From: Serinus canaria
Taxonomy: Eukaryota; Chordata; Aves; Passeriformes; Fringillidae
Direction of reading: 5' to 3'
Length of the DNA: 64,000 bases
Assembly: GCF_022539315.1 (NCBI RefSeq)
Contig: NC_066342.1
Span: 14,629,402 to 14,693,401, forward strand
Position numbers and translations under genes: made by a program. Of the stretch, positions 24,155 through 34,590 are shown piece by piece. The notes under the pieces were generated by a model. It worked only from the letters and a program-made list of their open reading frames with translations. It made no database searches and was not told the DNA's origin. Numbering within the stretch: position 1 is the stretch's first letter; every line of letters begins with the position of its first letter.

Positions 24155-24515
24155 TTGCAAGTTCCTTTAAATCTTGCTATCTTTCTCTTGATTGATGCTT
24201 GTTATCTCACTGGCTTTGCTATCTTGCTTGCTTTGCTATCTTGCTTGTTTTACCTGCACATCTTGTTACAGTATTACTTGTGGTTAACCTTTTGTTGCAT
24301 ACCACTTAGGATTCAAAACCACGTATTCACCCCCTTATACATGTATCATCATTTTCCCACAAAATTCGGAAGTTCAGGTTGTCTGAGTTCTGCAGATCCA
24401 CCTGAAGTTCAGACTGTCTGGGCTCTGCAGTAGACTTCTCATGGACCCATTTGTCTACTACCTTAAAGTTCAGGAGCTCAAACTGTAGTCAAACTGTCTG
24501 GGTTCTGTAAAAAAC
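24155..24515 (+). repeat. Short tandem repeats
   Basis: TTGCTATCTTGCTTG units repeat at about 24170-24250. Three degenerate copies of a unit like AAGTTCAGACTGTCTGGGTT follow at about 24370-24515. The function is unknown; they probably lie inside an LTR. Confidence 0.6.
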
Positions 24516-24736
24516 TTGGGCAGCCCTAGGTTGGTAGAGACATTAAGACACATTTCAAAGACATTAACACCCATTTCTCCTAAAGACCCTCACCCATCCA
24601 GTTTTTTGTAAAGACATTAGTACTCATCTTTCCCATTGCCACAGGAATTCTCTTTACCCTGCTGGTCCCCTGCTTCCACATGGCTCACTGCTGGACACAT
24701 GCACACAGGCCTCGAAACCAGGTGTTGCCTCATGCC

Positions 24737-24869
24737 TGGGGATGGGGGGTAGATTATGGTGCTAATAACACCAAGGTTGTGGGTTAGATCCCCATGTGGG
24801 CCATTCACTTAAGAGTTGGATTTAGATGATCTTTGTGGGTCCCTTTCAACTCAGAATATTCTGTGATTT
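24737..24869 (+). mobile_element. tRNA-Ile-derived SINE with CR1-like tail (TguSINE1-like)
   Basis: ATGGTGCTAATAACACCAAGG copies the anticodon arm and variable region of tRNA-Ile, and GGTTAGATCCC (about 24782-24792) is a decayed pol III B box. After the acceptor-like GTGGGCC the sequence turns into a CR1-type 3' tail (GTTGGATTTAGATGATCTTTGTGGGTCCCTTTCAACTC, described by position 24816-24853) ending in TTCTGTGATT. That arrangement matches TguSINE1 of zebra finch as I know it: a tRNA-Ile head mobilised by CR1 machinery. The A box and 5' part are damaged. Confidence 0.85.
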
Positions 24870-25439
24870 TTCCCCCTCAGGGGCACCCACACACAGTCAG
24901 TCCCCTTTCTCCCAACTTATCGCCGCCTTTCTCAGAGGCACTAGTGTGAAGGGTCACCAACCACTGAGGAAGCACGTTCCTGCTGCAAAATGTGTAACAT
25001 GTAAAATTTTCTTTAAAAAGGATGTTCTTTATTCTTTGAATATTTTCAAGCCTAATCAACAAGAAGGGAGATTTAATCTGTGAAACAGAGAGCAGCTAAC
25101 AAGATCTAAGTGATGCCCATGTGTTTAAAAAACAAATTACTTGTTGGCAGAATTGCCTTTTTGAGGTTTAGGGCTTGAGATGATTCAATGATCTCAGACC
25201 TAGAGGGAGGTTACCAAAGCTTGGGGAGAAGGATGTATCCCTGATAGTGGACACAAAGAATGCAGAATTTACAGGCCATAAGGATATTTGGCAGAACTCC
25301 CAAGAAAAGGAACGAACTAATAAAGCCAACTCAGCAACTGTGTTGAAATCAGCTCCGACTGGGTAAAAGGTGTTATAGATGGATAACGAGATGATTGGCT
25401 CTCACAGTTAAGGGATGAATATTGTCTGAATATTAAGAG
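24870..25439. other. Unassigned sequence
   Basis: No gene. The open frame at 24826-25083 runs out of the SINE and has no known domain. Nothing else could be assigned. Confidence 0.4.
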
Positions 25440-25870
25440 AAGCTTTATTGATGTATAATTATGTTATTATAGTTTGTTGTTTAGATGTCCTCTGTTCTCC
25501 TCATAGTCCCCTTTTCCCCCCTCTGTATTGTTGCCATCAGACAGCCTGAGTCATTTAGGACAGGTAGAAAGAACGCGTGTACAAAAGCTTGTTGCTGGGG
25601 GAATGGGGGGGGGGGGAACGGGACACAGCATGACAACACCTGACCATCCAATCAAGTTGCAAGAAAGCAGTCTCCACTAATAAACATCAATTAAGAGTTG
25701 ACTGATAGACTTTGGGATGGGCCAGGGGGAGGTGCCACGGTTGGCTGATGCAACCTCGAGGGGTATAAAACATGAAGCATTAATCTTGAAGATGAGCCAG
25801 TGACGTGGTAGGCAGCTGCGAGGGAAGCTCCCATATTGTAAAAGCAGGCAACCCCAACATCTGGGAAGAA
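25440..25870 (+). mobile_element. Probable LTR, class I style
   Basis: A G-rich run at about 25602, a CCATCCAATCAAG CCAAT-type box and a TATA box (GTATAAAA, 25762-25769) about 100 bp downstream form an LTR-like promoter. No clear boundary. Confidence 0.4.
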
Positions 25871-25884
25871 CGATGCATCTGACT

Positions 25885-26230
25885 CCATGATATCAGAAGG
25901 CTAATTAATTACTTTATTATACTATATTATTCTATACTATATTACACTACATCTAAACTGAAACTGCACAAGAACTCAACTGCACAAAATCTTGTGACTG
26001 TCTCCTGACTGACCATCAGGACACAGCTTGCAGAGATTGGTCAAGAAAACAAAACACTCACACCAGAATCCAATTACCAAACCCCTTCAGGTAAACTATC
26101 TTCCATAATGCATTCCACTTGTGCACAAACACAGGCGAGCAAATGAGATAAGAATTGTTTTGATAATTCCCTTCTCTGCTTCTCTTACTGCTTCTCTCAG
26201 GTTCAGAGAATGTGAATCCTTCACTCCCAG
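25885..26230 (-). mobile_element. ERVK-type LTR, diverged
   Basis: Reading from CTCCATGATATCAGAAGGCTAATTAATT (from about 25885), the order of blocks (TTATTATACTATATT, CTTGTGACTG, CCAATTACC, TCTCAGGTTC) parallels the clear ERVK solo LTR at 42338-42734. The ends are not resolved. Confidence 0.5.
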
Positions 26231-26337
26231 GCCTGTTTTTCCTTATTTAGTCCTTTTACTGTAATTGTTGTTAAAGTTGAATAAACCTTTTAATTTTTTT
26301 AAAGTGAGTAGTCATTTCTCTCAAAGGTAATTCTGGC

Positions 26338-26700
26338 AGGGGGAGATTGTGACCACTGACTCACAGACCACTGACCCAAAAGAAGAGGAAGACTGAGCAT
26401 ATGGCCTAATTAGCATGAGAAGTGAGAGAATTATTAACCAATAAAGGGCAGAATACAAATTAATAAGAAAAATTTGTAACTTGTAGCCGATGAACACCAA
26501 TTCCTTTGTGTGCTAAAAGGTATAAATAGTAAAAAGTTCTTATAGCTGGTGTGCTTGATTTGTGGAATACCACCAAGCACCCAGGCTTGTACAACTCTGA
26601 AATAAACAATCAATGTCTCTCTGTCTTAGGTTGCAAATGTGGGATGTAGCTGGGGGTGTGTATTCTGTTAAAAATGACCAGATAATATTGGCTTTGCATT
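26338..26700 (+). mobile_element. Gammaretrovirus-type LTR
   Basis: TGTGACCACTGACTCACAG at the left, a TATA box TATAAATA (26521-26528) and a poly(A) signal AATAAA (26601-26606) spaced about 75 bp apart give a normal LTR promoter and processing layout in plus orientation. No internal region is attached. Confidence 0.6.
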
Positions 26701-26794
26701 TATGGATTGACTTTTGCATGTTGTTATTGATCATAAGTATCTAGATATGGTACAAATATTAACTTTTTAGCTGCTTGTTAATGTAATATAGAAG

Positions 26795-27480
26795 CAAGGA
26801 CAGATGACTCTTCACCTAATTAAATTTGAAAAGAGGGTATATTTATTGCAGCGCTGGAATCATGCGGAATATTTTCCAAAGGCACGCGTGAAGAGTCACA
26901 GGCTCTGGCTCTCTACTTATCCAAAAAGGTTTTACATATTCAGATGGTTTCCAAGATGCCTAATACATCATTATTATTATTATCTGTCCCCACTCCGTAT
27001 TTTAATTAGCTGAATGTCTATTATGGCCTCGCAATTGTCCTCTTTAACTGGGTCAGTGGGCTCTGAAATGGGTCAGTGGGTTCTCTGAAGAGGAAGTAAG
27101 ACGTTTTGTTCATGGTAAACTCTTCACCCATGTCAAGTAGGCAGGGCTTCTTGACTTGCTAGTCGCAGTCCAAACCTTCCTTTTGACCTACCGGTCACAG
27201 TCCAAACCTCCCCTCATAGTTTGATTATTGTTAGATGCCAGTTGTATTTATAGTTCCTGCCCTTTTACAATACTTCATTTATCCCCTGTCACTCCTAACT
27301 TTGCTTCAGTTATCCCCACCTGGTATCAATTAATCTCCTTGTTAAGCTCTAATCAAAATGTATGATCTTTGCTAACTACATTTCTTACTTAATCCTTTAA
27401 TTCATATAAGCTCCTAATTAAAATATATCATTTTGACTATCTTGGCTGCATTCCTAGCTCAACCCCTTGACTCAGTATAA
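26795..27480 (-). mobile_element. Probable LTR with small tandem duplications
   Basis: The region resembles the minus-strand LTR at 50227-50760 in its opening (TTTATTGCAGCGCTGGAATCATG versus TTTATTACAGTGCTGGATGCATG). GGGTCAGTGGGCTCTGAAAT is duplicated at about 27049-27087, and a CAGTCCAAACC block at 27167-27215. The reverse-strand TTTATT gives an AATAAA signal. Confidence 0.5.
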
Positions 27481-27484
27481 TCCA

Positions 27485-28042
27485 TCAGCTTAAGTATGTA
27501 CTGTATTGCTCATAGAAATAGTAGTTTGATGAACGTATTGTACTATAGACCTTAGCAAAACATAAGATGTGAAAAAGCTTTTGTGTAACTAAGAAAACAG
27601 CGCAAGACCATCCACTGATTGACCCATCCAAGTGATAAGATAACAGTAACATAAGACAGAGCACCTGAGGAGACTGGGGAAGAGCTCGTTAACTCCTCTT
27701 ATCAGAAAAGTGTGAAACAACAGGGATGAAATCACAGGAAGGAATAAAATTTATTGACTTGATCTCAGGATGTCATACAGATAAGTCAAGATGGAAAACC
27801 TAAACATGAAGAGACCCTGCACCATCAAAAGCTCTTGGGAATGTTTAAATAATGTATAAGCTAATGAATATACATGTAACCCCAAGAATGTAATCATATA
27901 TAGAGAACATGATTTTAAGGGTTTTTTTTGTGCTCTTTGGCCATTTGTCAAATGCACCCCAGCGTTGGAAATATTGTCCTTCTTTTATCCTATTATTATT
28001 AAAAATTTTAAAATTGTAAGGAGTGAACTCTGTTTTTCACAA
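27485..28042 (+). mobile_element. Avian retrovirus LTR
   Basis: The end CTTCTTTTATCCTATTATTATTAAAAATTTTAAAATTG (27981-28018) followed by GGAGTGAACTCTGTTTTTCACA is typical of a class I LTR close. A start near TGATGAACG (27528) is possible. Target duplication was not resolved, and it abuts the next LTR. Confidence 0.5.
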
Positions 28043-28055
28043 TTGTATTGCCATC

Positions 28056-28870
28056 TGTTAGAGGTGGGGCAGTTATCTTCTGTTAATTAGGCCACCTGTT
28101 AAAAGCAGGTATTGTGGCAGTGAGGGTTTGATGTTTAGTCTCTCCCGGAAGTTGTTTACCACCTGTCTTCCCGCCTTTTCCCCATGGCAGTTATGATAAT
28201 TCCAGATTCTTCCCTGTTTATCCTCCAAAATCCTGCCCCTGCAGCCTGTCTGTCATAATTTGCTACACCCATTAATCCAGAAGATTTGCTGTCAGTTATG
28301 ATATTTCCCTTCTCTCATTGGTATGTACCTTTCCCGTTCCATTTTTTATTGGTATTATCTTTACATTTGTCCCCCCAGACCCCTCCTATCTAGCCCTTGA
28401 TTTCTAAGACGGTCTCCTCCCGGGAATCCACCCCCTCTCCATAAAAGCCGCTGGTTTTCTTTGTTTCCTGCTCTTTGCCACTGCCCAGCCCGCACCCGCG
28501 CGGTGGTGCGTCACCTGCCCTGCTTCTGAGCGGCGCTGTGTCACCTGCCCCTCTTCTGCACTGCATTGCTGCCTTGGCACCACTCCCGCCACAGGAAAGA
28601 ATAAAGGCAGCTCAGAGAAGCAAGCAAAGAGTCCTTCCTTTTTCTTTGCCCCGGTCCTTCAACGTGGGTCCACATTTATCAGCCACTCCTGGCGGTCTGG
28701 GATCCCAGCCACTGGCGTAACTGCGATCCTGCCTGCCAGCGGCAGAGGTGGGGCATGGCCACTCCTGGCGCATGTGCCGAAAACGAAAGGAGATCGGGGA
28801 GTGCGGGCGACAGGTGCAACCGTCCCTCCCGCAATCAGGACGCAACGTCAAGGTGGGGTGGTTTTTCTTT
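28056..28870 (+). mobile_element. Class I LTR plus leader
   Basis: TGTTAGAGGTGGGGCAG starts the element. A TATA-like CCATAAAAG lies at about 28439 and AATAAA at 28600-28605. GC-rich sequence follows (a TGGCGGTCTGGGATCCCAG stretch at about 28690 could be primer-binding or leader sequence). No coding region follows before the next LTR. Confidence 0.55.
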
Positions 28871-28889
28871 ATCTCTTCCACAACCAATC

Positions 28890-29462
28890 CTCCCTCCGGG
28901 AAATATCTTGTTAGTGGGCCATTGAGTGTCACTGCATGACTGATAAAATTACATCATCCCATTGCAAGAAGCTCTGCCCAGAGGGAGGAGCCAAGCATTC
29001 CTACCTAGATATAATCAGAGATTTGGAACACCACAGGGAGCCTTTTCCCACTGGATTCCCAGAGGAGCAGCTTTCTTTTCCACTGGATTTCCAGAGGAAG
29101 ACCAAGCCCATCTACACCACCACTGTACCTTCAGAGGAAAACTACACCTTTCTGTAGGATCACTGCTTCAACAGAACCACATTTGTCACTCCAGGAGGAC
29201 TGCAGTCACCATTTAATCAGCCTGCTACCAACACCCTGATCAACAGGGTGTCAGGTTGTATTTTGACTCTGCCAGTGTTGTTTTGTATTACTCCATTATT
29301 ACTTTTTCTAATAAAAAAACTGTTATTCCTATTCCCATATCTTTGCCTGAGAGCCCCTTAATTTCAAAATTATAATAATTCGGAGGGAGGGGGTTCACAT
29401 TTTCCATTTCAAGAGAGGGTCCTACCTTCCTTAGCAGACACCTGTCTTTTCAAACTGAGACA
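28890..29462 (+). mobile_element. Passerine LTR (same superfamily as 15325-16605)
   Basis: Contains GCAAGAAGCTCTGCCCAGAG, CAACAGGGTGTCAGGTTGTATTTTGACTCTG (from 29242), AATAAA at about 29310-29315 and the shared close TTTGCCTGAGAGCCCCTTAATTTC...CAAACTGAGACA. I remember near-identical sequence as an abundant zebra finch LTR. The 5' edge is uncertain because it abuts or is truncated by the preceding LTR. Confidence 0.72.
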
Positions 29463-29844
29463 CTCTCTCAAGTGCATAATTATTGACTTGTTGTACACAG
29501 GGCAAGGAATCTGATTTTTGTGGACAATATAACCACCCATAAGGAGCTCTCTTACCTCCTCAGCAGTACCTGTACCTCAGACCCATCAGCACAAATAGGC
29601 CCCTCACATGTGCCCTTCCCTCAGGGCACTGCCAGGCTCCCCAGGCCAGACTTCTCTTCCTGTACCTCACACACTAGGGGAGCAATGGCAGCAGCAGCCT
29701 CAAGCTGCAGGGGCTCCATGGGAGCTGTTTGACACATGTAAAAAATCATAAAAATTAAAAACAAACCTAAGGGCTAGAAATGCCACATCACCCCAGATTT
29801 AATATTGAGTTCACAACATACGTGCATAGCCAGAATCTTCCTGG
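29463..29844. other. Short unassigned stretch
   Basis: Between an LTR and a CR1 fragment. The 70-codon frame at 29520-29732 is low complexity (Ser/Ala-rich) and unsupported. Nothing else seen. Confidence 0.4.
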
Positions 29845-29932
29845 ACTTCTTGAGGATGAATGTATTGACAGCAGCCCTGTAGAGGACTTGGGAATACTGG
29901 TAGATGAAAACTGGACATGAGCTACCTATAGA
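29845..29932 (+). mobile_element. CR1 fragment A of a multiply split element
   Basis: Encodes the CR1 RT region IDSSPVEDLGILVDE followed by the L-D-M-S segment, then breaks off at GAGCT. The continuation is at 30604-30746 and then 41350-41463. Confidence 0.85.
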
Positions 29933-30603
29933 ATCATTGAATAACAAAGGCAGGAAATGCCCTCTAAGATGATTGAGTCCAACTGTTAACCCAGCACCAC
30001 GGTGTTTATCACTAAACTATGTCCCCAAATGCCACATACACAGGCCTTTTGAATGCTTCCCGGGATGGTGATTCCACCACTTCCCTGGGCAGTCTATTCC
30101 AATGCCTGAACACCCTTTAAGTGAAGAAATGTTTCCTAATATCTAATCTAAACCTCCCCTGGCACAACTTGAGCCCTCCCCTGGTGCAACTTGAGGCCAT
30201 TTCCTCTTGCTCTGTCACTTGTTACCTGGGAGAAGAGACTGAATCCCACCTTGCTACAACCTCTTTTCAGGTAGCTGGAGAGAGCGATAAGATTGCCCCT
30301 TAGCCTCCTTTTCTCCAGACTGAACACCCCCTGAGCTCCCTCAGCTGCTTCTCGTATGACTTGTGCTTCAGACCTTTCCCCCGCTCAGTTGTTCTTCTCT
30401 GGACATGCTACAGCACCTTTATGTCCTTCTTGCAGTGAGGAGCCCAAAACTGAACACAGGATTCAAGGTGCAGCCTTACCAGTGCTGAGTACAGGGGACA
30501 ATCACTGCCCTGGTCCTGCTGGCCACACTAATTCTGATATAAGCCAGGATGCCATTGGCCTTCTTGGCCACCTGGGCACACTGTTGGCTCATATTCAGGC
30601 AAC
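29933..30603 (-). mobile_element. CR1 3' portion inserted into another CR1
   Basis: The reverse strand is a well-preserved CR1 3' half. Left to right on plus: ATAGAATCATTG (terminal repeat), AATGCCCTCTAAGATGATTGAGTCC, then GTCTATTCCAATGCC, TCTCCAGACTGAACACC and the CTCCTTGAATCCTGTGTTCAG region in reverse. It lies exactly between fragments A and B of the plus-strand CR1, so it inserted there and was 5'-truncated at about 670 bp. Confidence 0.88.
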
Positions 30604-30746
30604 AATGTACATTTGCAGACCAGAAAGTGAACTGTATCCTGGGCTGCATCAAAAGAAGCGTGGCCAGCAGGTCAAAGGAGATGATTCTGCCTCTCTACTG
30701 TGCTAATGATACCCCACCTGGAGTACTGAGTCCAGCTCTGGGGTCT
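30604..30746 (+). mobile_element. CR1 fragment B
   Basis: Resumes fragment A with the A-Q-K-A-type segment, [15 protein letters not shown] and the L-P-L-Y region, and stops after CAGCTCTGGGGTCT, where the solo LTR starts. Confidence 0.87.
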
Positions 30747-31287
30747 TGTTTTGGTTTAAAAGAGAAATGTCTTCCAAGGAAGGTGGGAACCTTTTTGGAA
30801 TGGAAAAGAAGATACCTCCCTCCAATTTATTATAACTCAAAAAAATTATGGGGCTTCCAGGCAAAAAATGTAGGAAAAGAAATAACAGTTTTTTACTAGA
30901 ATATATATCTATAACAGAACAGACCAAACGACAATACAATAACAGAGGTTTCCCACCCATCAAGCATTTTCCCCTTTGGGGTAGTTGCGACCACAACTGG
31001 CAGGGTGTGCTGGCGGCTCAGGTGCAGCAGGGAAGGTGCAGTAGTTCAATTACAGCTGGCAGGGGGTGCTGGCGGGCTCTGGAGAGGCAGAAAAGGGTGC
31101 AATCCTTCCCTTGGCTGGTGCTCGTAAGGATGGAAGGAAATTGCTCCTTTTGCAAACTCATGGGCAGTGTTTGATCTCAGCACTACCAAGTAGTAGCCAG
31201 CAGAAGAACGGAAAAACAGGCTGATTCGGTCATAGTCTGAACTGCAGCTTAGCAAAAGTTCCGGAGCCAAATGCATAACTCCTGCAG

Positions 31288-31627
31288 TGTTGCTGTCGAG
31301 GCAGTCACGACACAAAGCAGAGACCACAAGCAGTCTCAGTTGGCAACCCTTTATTCTTGAACATGGCTGATCTTTTATACACTTTCCAATTGTTTATGCT
31401 TCTTCTACCTTAACTATTGGCCACAATAATTCAACATAATTCTATTGGCAAGAAATTACGGTGACTTAAATAATGTTTCTAAAAATACTTTGTCCAGCTG
31501 CAAAGTTCTTATCTTTCTTCAATTCCTCTCTTCTCTTGGTCTCCTTGGTTACAGCCTTTGAGAGAGCTCCTTATCAGCTTCTTCTCGCTCCTTTAGCTAA
31601 ACAGGCCCACTGTTAGCCCCTTCCACA
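31288..31627 (-). repeat. 3' LTR of the short ERVK
   Basis: 340 bp, TG...CA. The minus strand has a TATA box (TATAAAAG, from about 31372) and AATAAA (about 31353-31358). The polypurine tract AAAAATGGGGAAT precedes it on the minus strand (31628-31640). By eye it differs from the partner LTR at about five bases plus two small indels. Confidence 0.92.
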
Positions 31628-31790
31628 ATTCCCCATTTTTGTTTTTGAACTGTAAATACAACTGCTATGGATTTTTGCAGGGCCCTTTGCAAAAATCCAA
31701 GCAGACAGGGGAAACAAAAAACAGCAATCACAACCATCAACAAAATTAACATTCCCATTCTTAATACAATCATTCCTGTCCTTCATCCAT
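31628..31790 (-). pseudogene. ERVK env C-terminal tail
   Basis: The minus frame gives a hydrophobic span MGMLILLMVVIAVFCFPCLL followed by a short basic tail ending just before the polypurine tract, as in the membrane anchor and cytoplasmic tail of a betaretroviral transmembrane protein. The surface subunit and fusion region are gone, so this is a remnant. Confidence 0.7.
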
Positions 31791-31965
31791 GTAGAAGTAC
31801 TTTTTAAATTTCTTAACTGCTTTATCCTTAAGACTAATAAAATACATGTCCTGATATACGGCCTTAGCCAGTGTCATCCGCACGTTCTGCTTCAGCTGCA
31901 GAACCATCCATCCTATCCCTTCCTGTGCGTTCCAGATAGGGTTTAACACAGCGAGCAGGAACACA

Positions 31966-32800
31966 TCAAGGACAATTATCTGTCAAAACACAAGCATAAC
32001 CCCTCCCCCAGGCTATTAGTTCCACTGGACCAGACCACATACCAGAAATTAAATCCGTGACCCATACCTTGACATTTCTACGGAAATCTGGTTGCTTAGA
32101 ATTCAAAGAGGAAAAATGGTAAAAGATTGAAGACAGCTGTGAGTCAGGTAGGGGATGCAAAAAGTTTAACACATAAATAGCTTTATCTAATCTTACTTGA
32201 GGTGACTCCTGTTGCATTCCCCCTTTTTGTTTTTGAACCTGACGTTTAAGAAGACCATGAGCCCTTTCAACAATTGCTTGGACTGTGGGGGACATGTGGA
32301 ATGCCTGTTGAATGCTCAATGCCCCAAGCATGAAAGAATGCTTGCATTTTCTGCGAAGCATATGCTGGGCCATTATCTGTTTTTATGTGACACGGAACAC
32401 CTACGATAGAAAAGGCATGGTAAAAATGAAGAATAGCATCACGAGTTTTTTTGTCCTGTGAATGCTGAAGCAACCATTGCATGAGAAAAAGTATCAACTG
32501 TGACATGAACATACTTAAAGCGACCAAATTCTGGCATTTTAGTAACATCAGTTTGCCATTCCTCTAAAGCAGAAAGACCCCTAGGGTTAGTACCATAATA
32601 TTGAGTGACATGTCATGTGACAGTCAGAACAAGAAGAAAGAATTGATTTTGCTTCACCAGGAGACAATTTAAATAGCTGCTTTAAAGCTTGAGCACTCTG
32701 ATGAAAAAATTGATGTGATAAAATTGCCTGCTGCAACACATTAGGAACAGTTTTGATTGCAGCAGCAGCTACTAGAGAATCTACAGAGGTGTTGCCTTCA
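31966..32800 (-). pseudogene. ERVK RNase H end and integrase
   Basis: On the minus strand the end of RNase H (FFVEGNTSVDSLV, about 32810-32770) is followed by the integrase zinc-binding domain (HQFFH...CSDCH, about 32720-32620) and the core with WQTDVT, IKTDNGPAY and IVERAHG carrying the D, D, E residues. The C-terminal domain has WSGPVELIAWGRGYACV and ends at a TGA near 31966. A frameshift around 32270-32370 separates the core from the C-terminal part, and the stretch near 32600 is also disturbed. Confidence 0.88.
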
Positions 32801-32809
32801 ACAAAAAAT

Positions 32810-33581
32810 CCTTGTATTGCATTACCTCTGAGGAATTAATACCATACTGAGCCACTTTCGATTGGAGATCTTGCACAACCCTCCAGGCAAAGACGTGATG
32901 ACTATCATCTTGCCCTGTTCCCGGAGCTGCTTTAAAAACTGGAAAAGACATAGGGTTATCACAGGCAACCTTTACATTGGCACTGTTCTCCTGAGGTACT
33001 CTTGGAGCACCTAATTTTTCTATGATGTCCCAATTCTTTTCTTCTACTGCTTTCCCCCTAACAAATTCCCAAAACTCCTGAGGCTGTCGAGGAAGCACAG
33101 TTACTTGACATGGGGGCAAAGTCCATGGGACAGTAAGGCTAGAGCTATTAGAAGGTAAACTGTCAAGCGTTCCTTGCCCCAACTCAGGTGTTACTGTGGG
33201 CGACCCATCACTTGATTCCCTGCTGCTGTCACTGTCAGGTAACGGAGGATACAGCCTTGCAGATTGTTCGAGCCGCTCAGAGGGAAGCGAGGGGGCAGAT
33301 GGTTTCCATTCTTTTAATGCTTCAAAGAGCGATCCCCAAGTAAACACTACATGGAAAACAGTTTTATCTCCCGCTCGGATAACTTCCCACAGTCTGTCCC
33401 TGACTTTTTTCCATGCTTTAACACTAAATGCTGTGCCAGGATCAGTGCCAAAATCCTGTGATTTAGCCCACAGCAATATACTACGAAGGGCATAGTCTGA
33501 AGTATCAATTCCCTTATTTCTTAACAAAACTTTCCATATAGCCAAAACAGTCTCTTCCTCTTTAGATTAATGATGTCCCAT
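32810..33581 (-). pseudogene. ERVK gag (matrix to capsid start), joined to RNase H
   Basis: The ATG at 33581-33579 (second codon Gly, suited to myristoylation) opens the frame, but codon 5 is TAA (33569-33567). The frame then runs open for about 250 codons: the matrix domain (AIWKVLLRNKGID, LLWAKSQDFG), a Pro/Ser-rich linker, then the capsid start (PMSFPVFKAAPGTG, QYGINSSEVMQ). After EVMQ at about 32815 the sequence switches to RNase H/integrase, removing the rest of gag, protease and RT. Without the codon-5 stop it would be a long matrix-linker protein. Confidence 0.86.
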
Positions 33582-33796
33582 TATTACAAGTTGGTGGCTC
33601 ACCTACTTCCAGGTGTCTTGATAGGAGAAAATCAGGTCCAGACCTCCTTGTGGCTTCCATCTGCCACTCTCAGCTGCACCAACACCCCCTCCCCCACTGT
33701 GTCCCAGTGTGTCACGGTTACCAATTGCTAGGACCCCGTATGGGTCCAGGCCGAGTATGTTCTTAAGGGTGTTATATCACTTCAGCGATCACCAGA
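33582..33796 (-). other. Leader of the short ERVK
   Basis: Untranslated leader between the 5' LTR and the gag ATG, with the decayed tRNA-Trp-like primer-binding site adjoining the LTR and a putative packaging region. The reverse-strand sequence GGTGTTGGTGCAGCTGAGAG (about 33666-33685) is of unknown role. Confidence 0.6.
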
Positions 33797-34145
33797 TGTC
33801 GCTGTCGAGGCGGTCACGACACAAAGCAGAGACCACAAGCAGTCTCAGTTGGCAACCCTTTATTCTTGAACATGGCTGATCTTTTATACACTTTCCAATT
33901 GTTTATGCTTCTTCTACCTTAACTATTGGCCACAATAATTCAACATAATTCTATTGGCAAGAAATTATGGTGACTTAAATAATGTTTCTAAAAATACTTT
34001 GTCCAGCTGCAAAGTTCTTATCTTTCTTCAATTCCTCTCTTCTCTTGGTCTCCTTGGTTACAGCCTTTGAGAGAGCTCCTTATCAGCTTCTTCTCGCTCC
34101 TTCTCGCTCCTTTAGCTAACAGGCCTGCTGTTAGCCCCTTCCACA
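33797..34145 (-). repeat. 5' LTR of the short ERVK
   Basis: 349 bp, TG...CA, nearly identical to the 3' LTR apart from a 10-bp tandem duplication (CTCCTTCTCG-type, about 34097-34116), one other indel and about five substitutions. TATA and AATAAA are in the same places on the minus strand. Confidence 0.92.
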
Positions 34146-34235
34146 CTGCAGCACGTGACTGCTCTCCCTAACGCCACAACGGAAGGAAAGCAGGCAGCCT
34201 CCAACCCCCAGGAAGTCTTGGACCAGCTCCTATTA

Positions 34236-34590
34236 TGTTAGGGTTGCAGTTTGGAGACAGGCACACGACTGAACACACTGAGGGTCATGCAACAACAGCC
34301 ATGATTTTACTATGAATGCCCCCTTTTAAAGGGAGCTCAAAATTCCCGGGCTTGAACAACTGATTGGCCGGGATCTCAGCACCGCCCAGCTCTTTTGCCA
34401 ATGATATGTCTGCACTCAGGATTGAATGGGATTGGCAGGGGTCCCCTGTCTGAATTTGAATCTAACCTATTCTTACCATACCTGGGGACTTGTTTTACTT
34501 CTATTCTATAACAAACTAGGTTAGCCAGATTTGGTTTCTTATTATGGCCAAATTTATCTGTACAGCTTCAGGCCAGCTGTGGCTGTGACG
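34236..34590 (-). repeat. 3' LTR of the long ERVK
   Basis: Matches 40749-41098 with about 20 differences by eye. Its terminal CA/TG has decayed at the internal edge (GACG instead of GACA on plus), and the AATAAA seen in the other LTR is changed here (TAGTAAA in reverse, about 34309). The polypurine tract AGAAAGGGGGAAT lies just outside on the minus strand (34591-34604). Confidence 0.9.

Larger units (their letters stand above)
31288..34145 (-). mobile_element. Short ERVK provirus with internal deletions
   Basis: A class II (betaretrovirus-like) provirus flanked by a perfect 6-bp target duplication CTGCAG (31282-31287 and 34146-34151), the size expected for ERVK integrase. Paired LTRs of 340 and 349 bp enclose about 2.17 kb carrying part of gag, the end of RNase H plus integrase, and an env tail. 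Protease, dUTPase, RT and most of env are missing. A possible primer-binding site just inside the right LTR (TGGTGATCGCTGAAGTGAT in reverse, about 33776-33794) resembles a decayed tRNA-Trp site. The element cannot move without helper functions. Confidence 0.93.

Noticed and set aside
24737..24801. tRNA-Ile gene
   Set aside because: The 5' arm and A box are missing and a CR1-type tail follows, so it is a SINE.
30356..30706. Two 116-codon plus frames as a host gene
   Set aside because: They cover opposed CR1 sequences; the recognisable part is CR1 ORF2.
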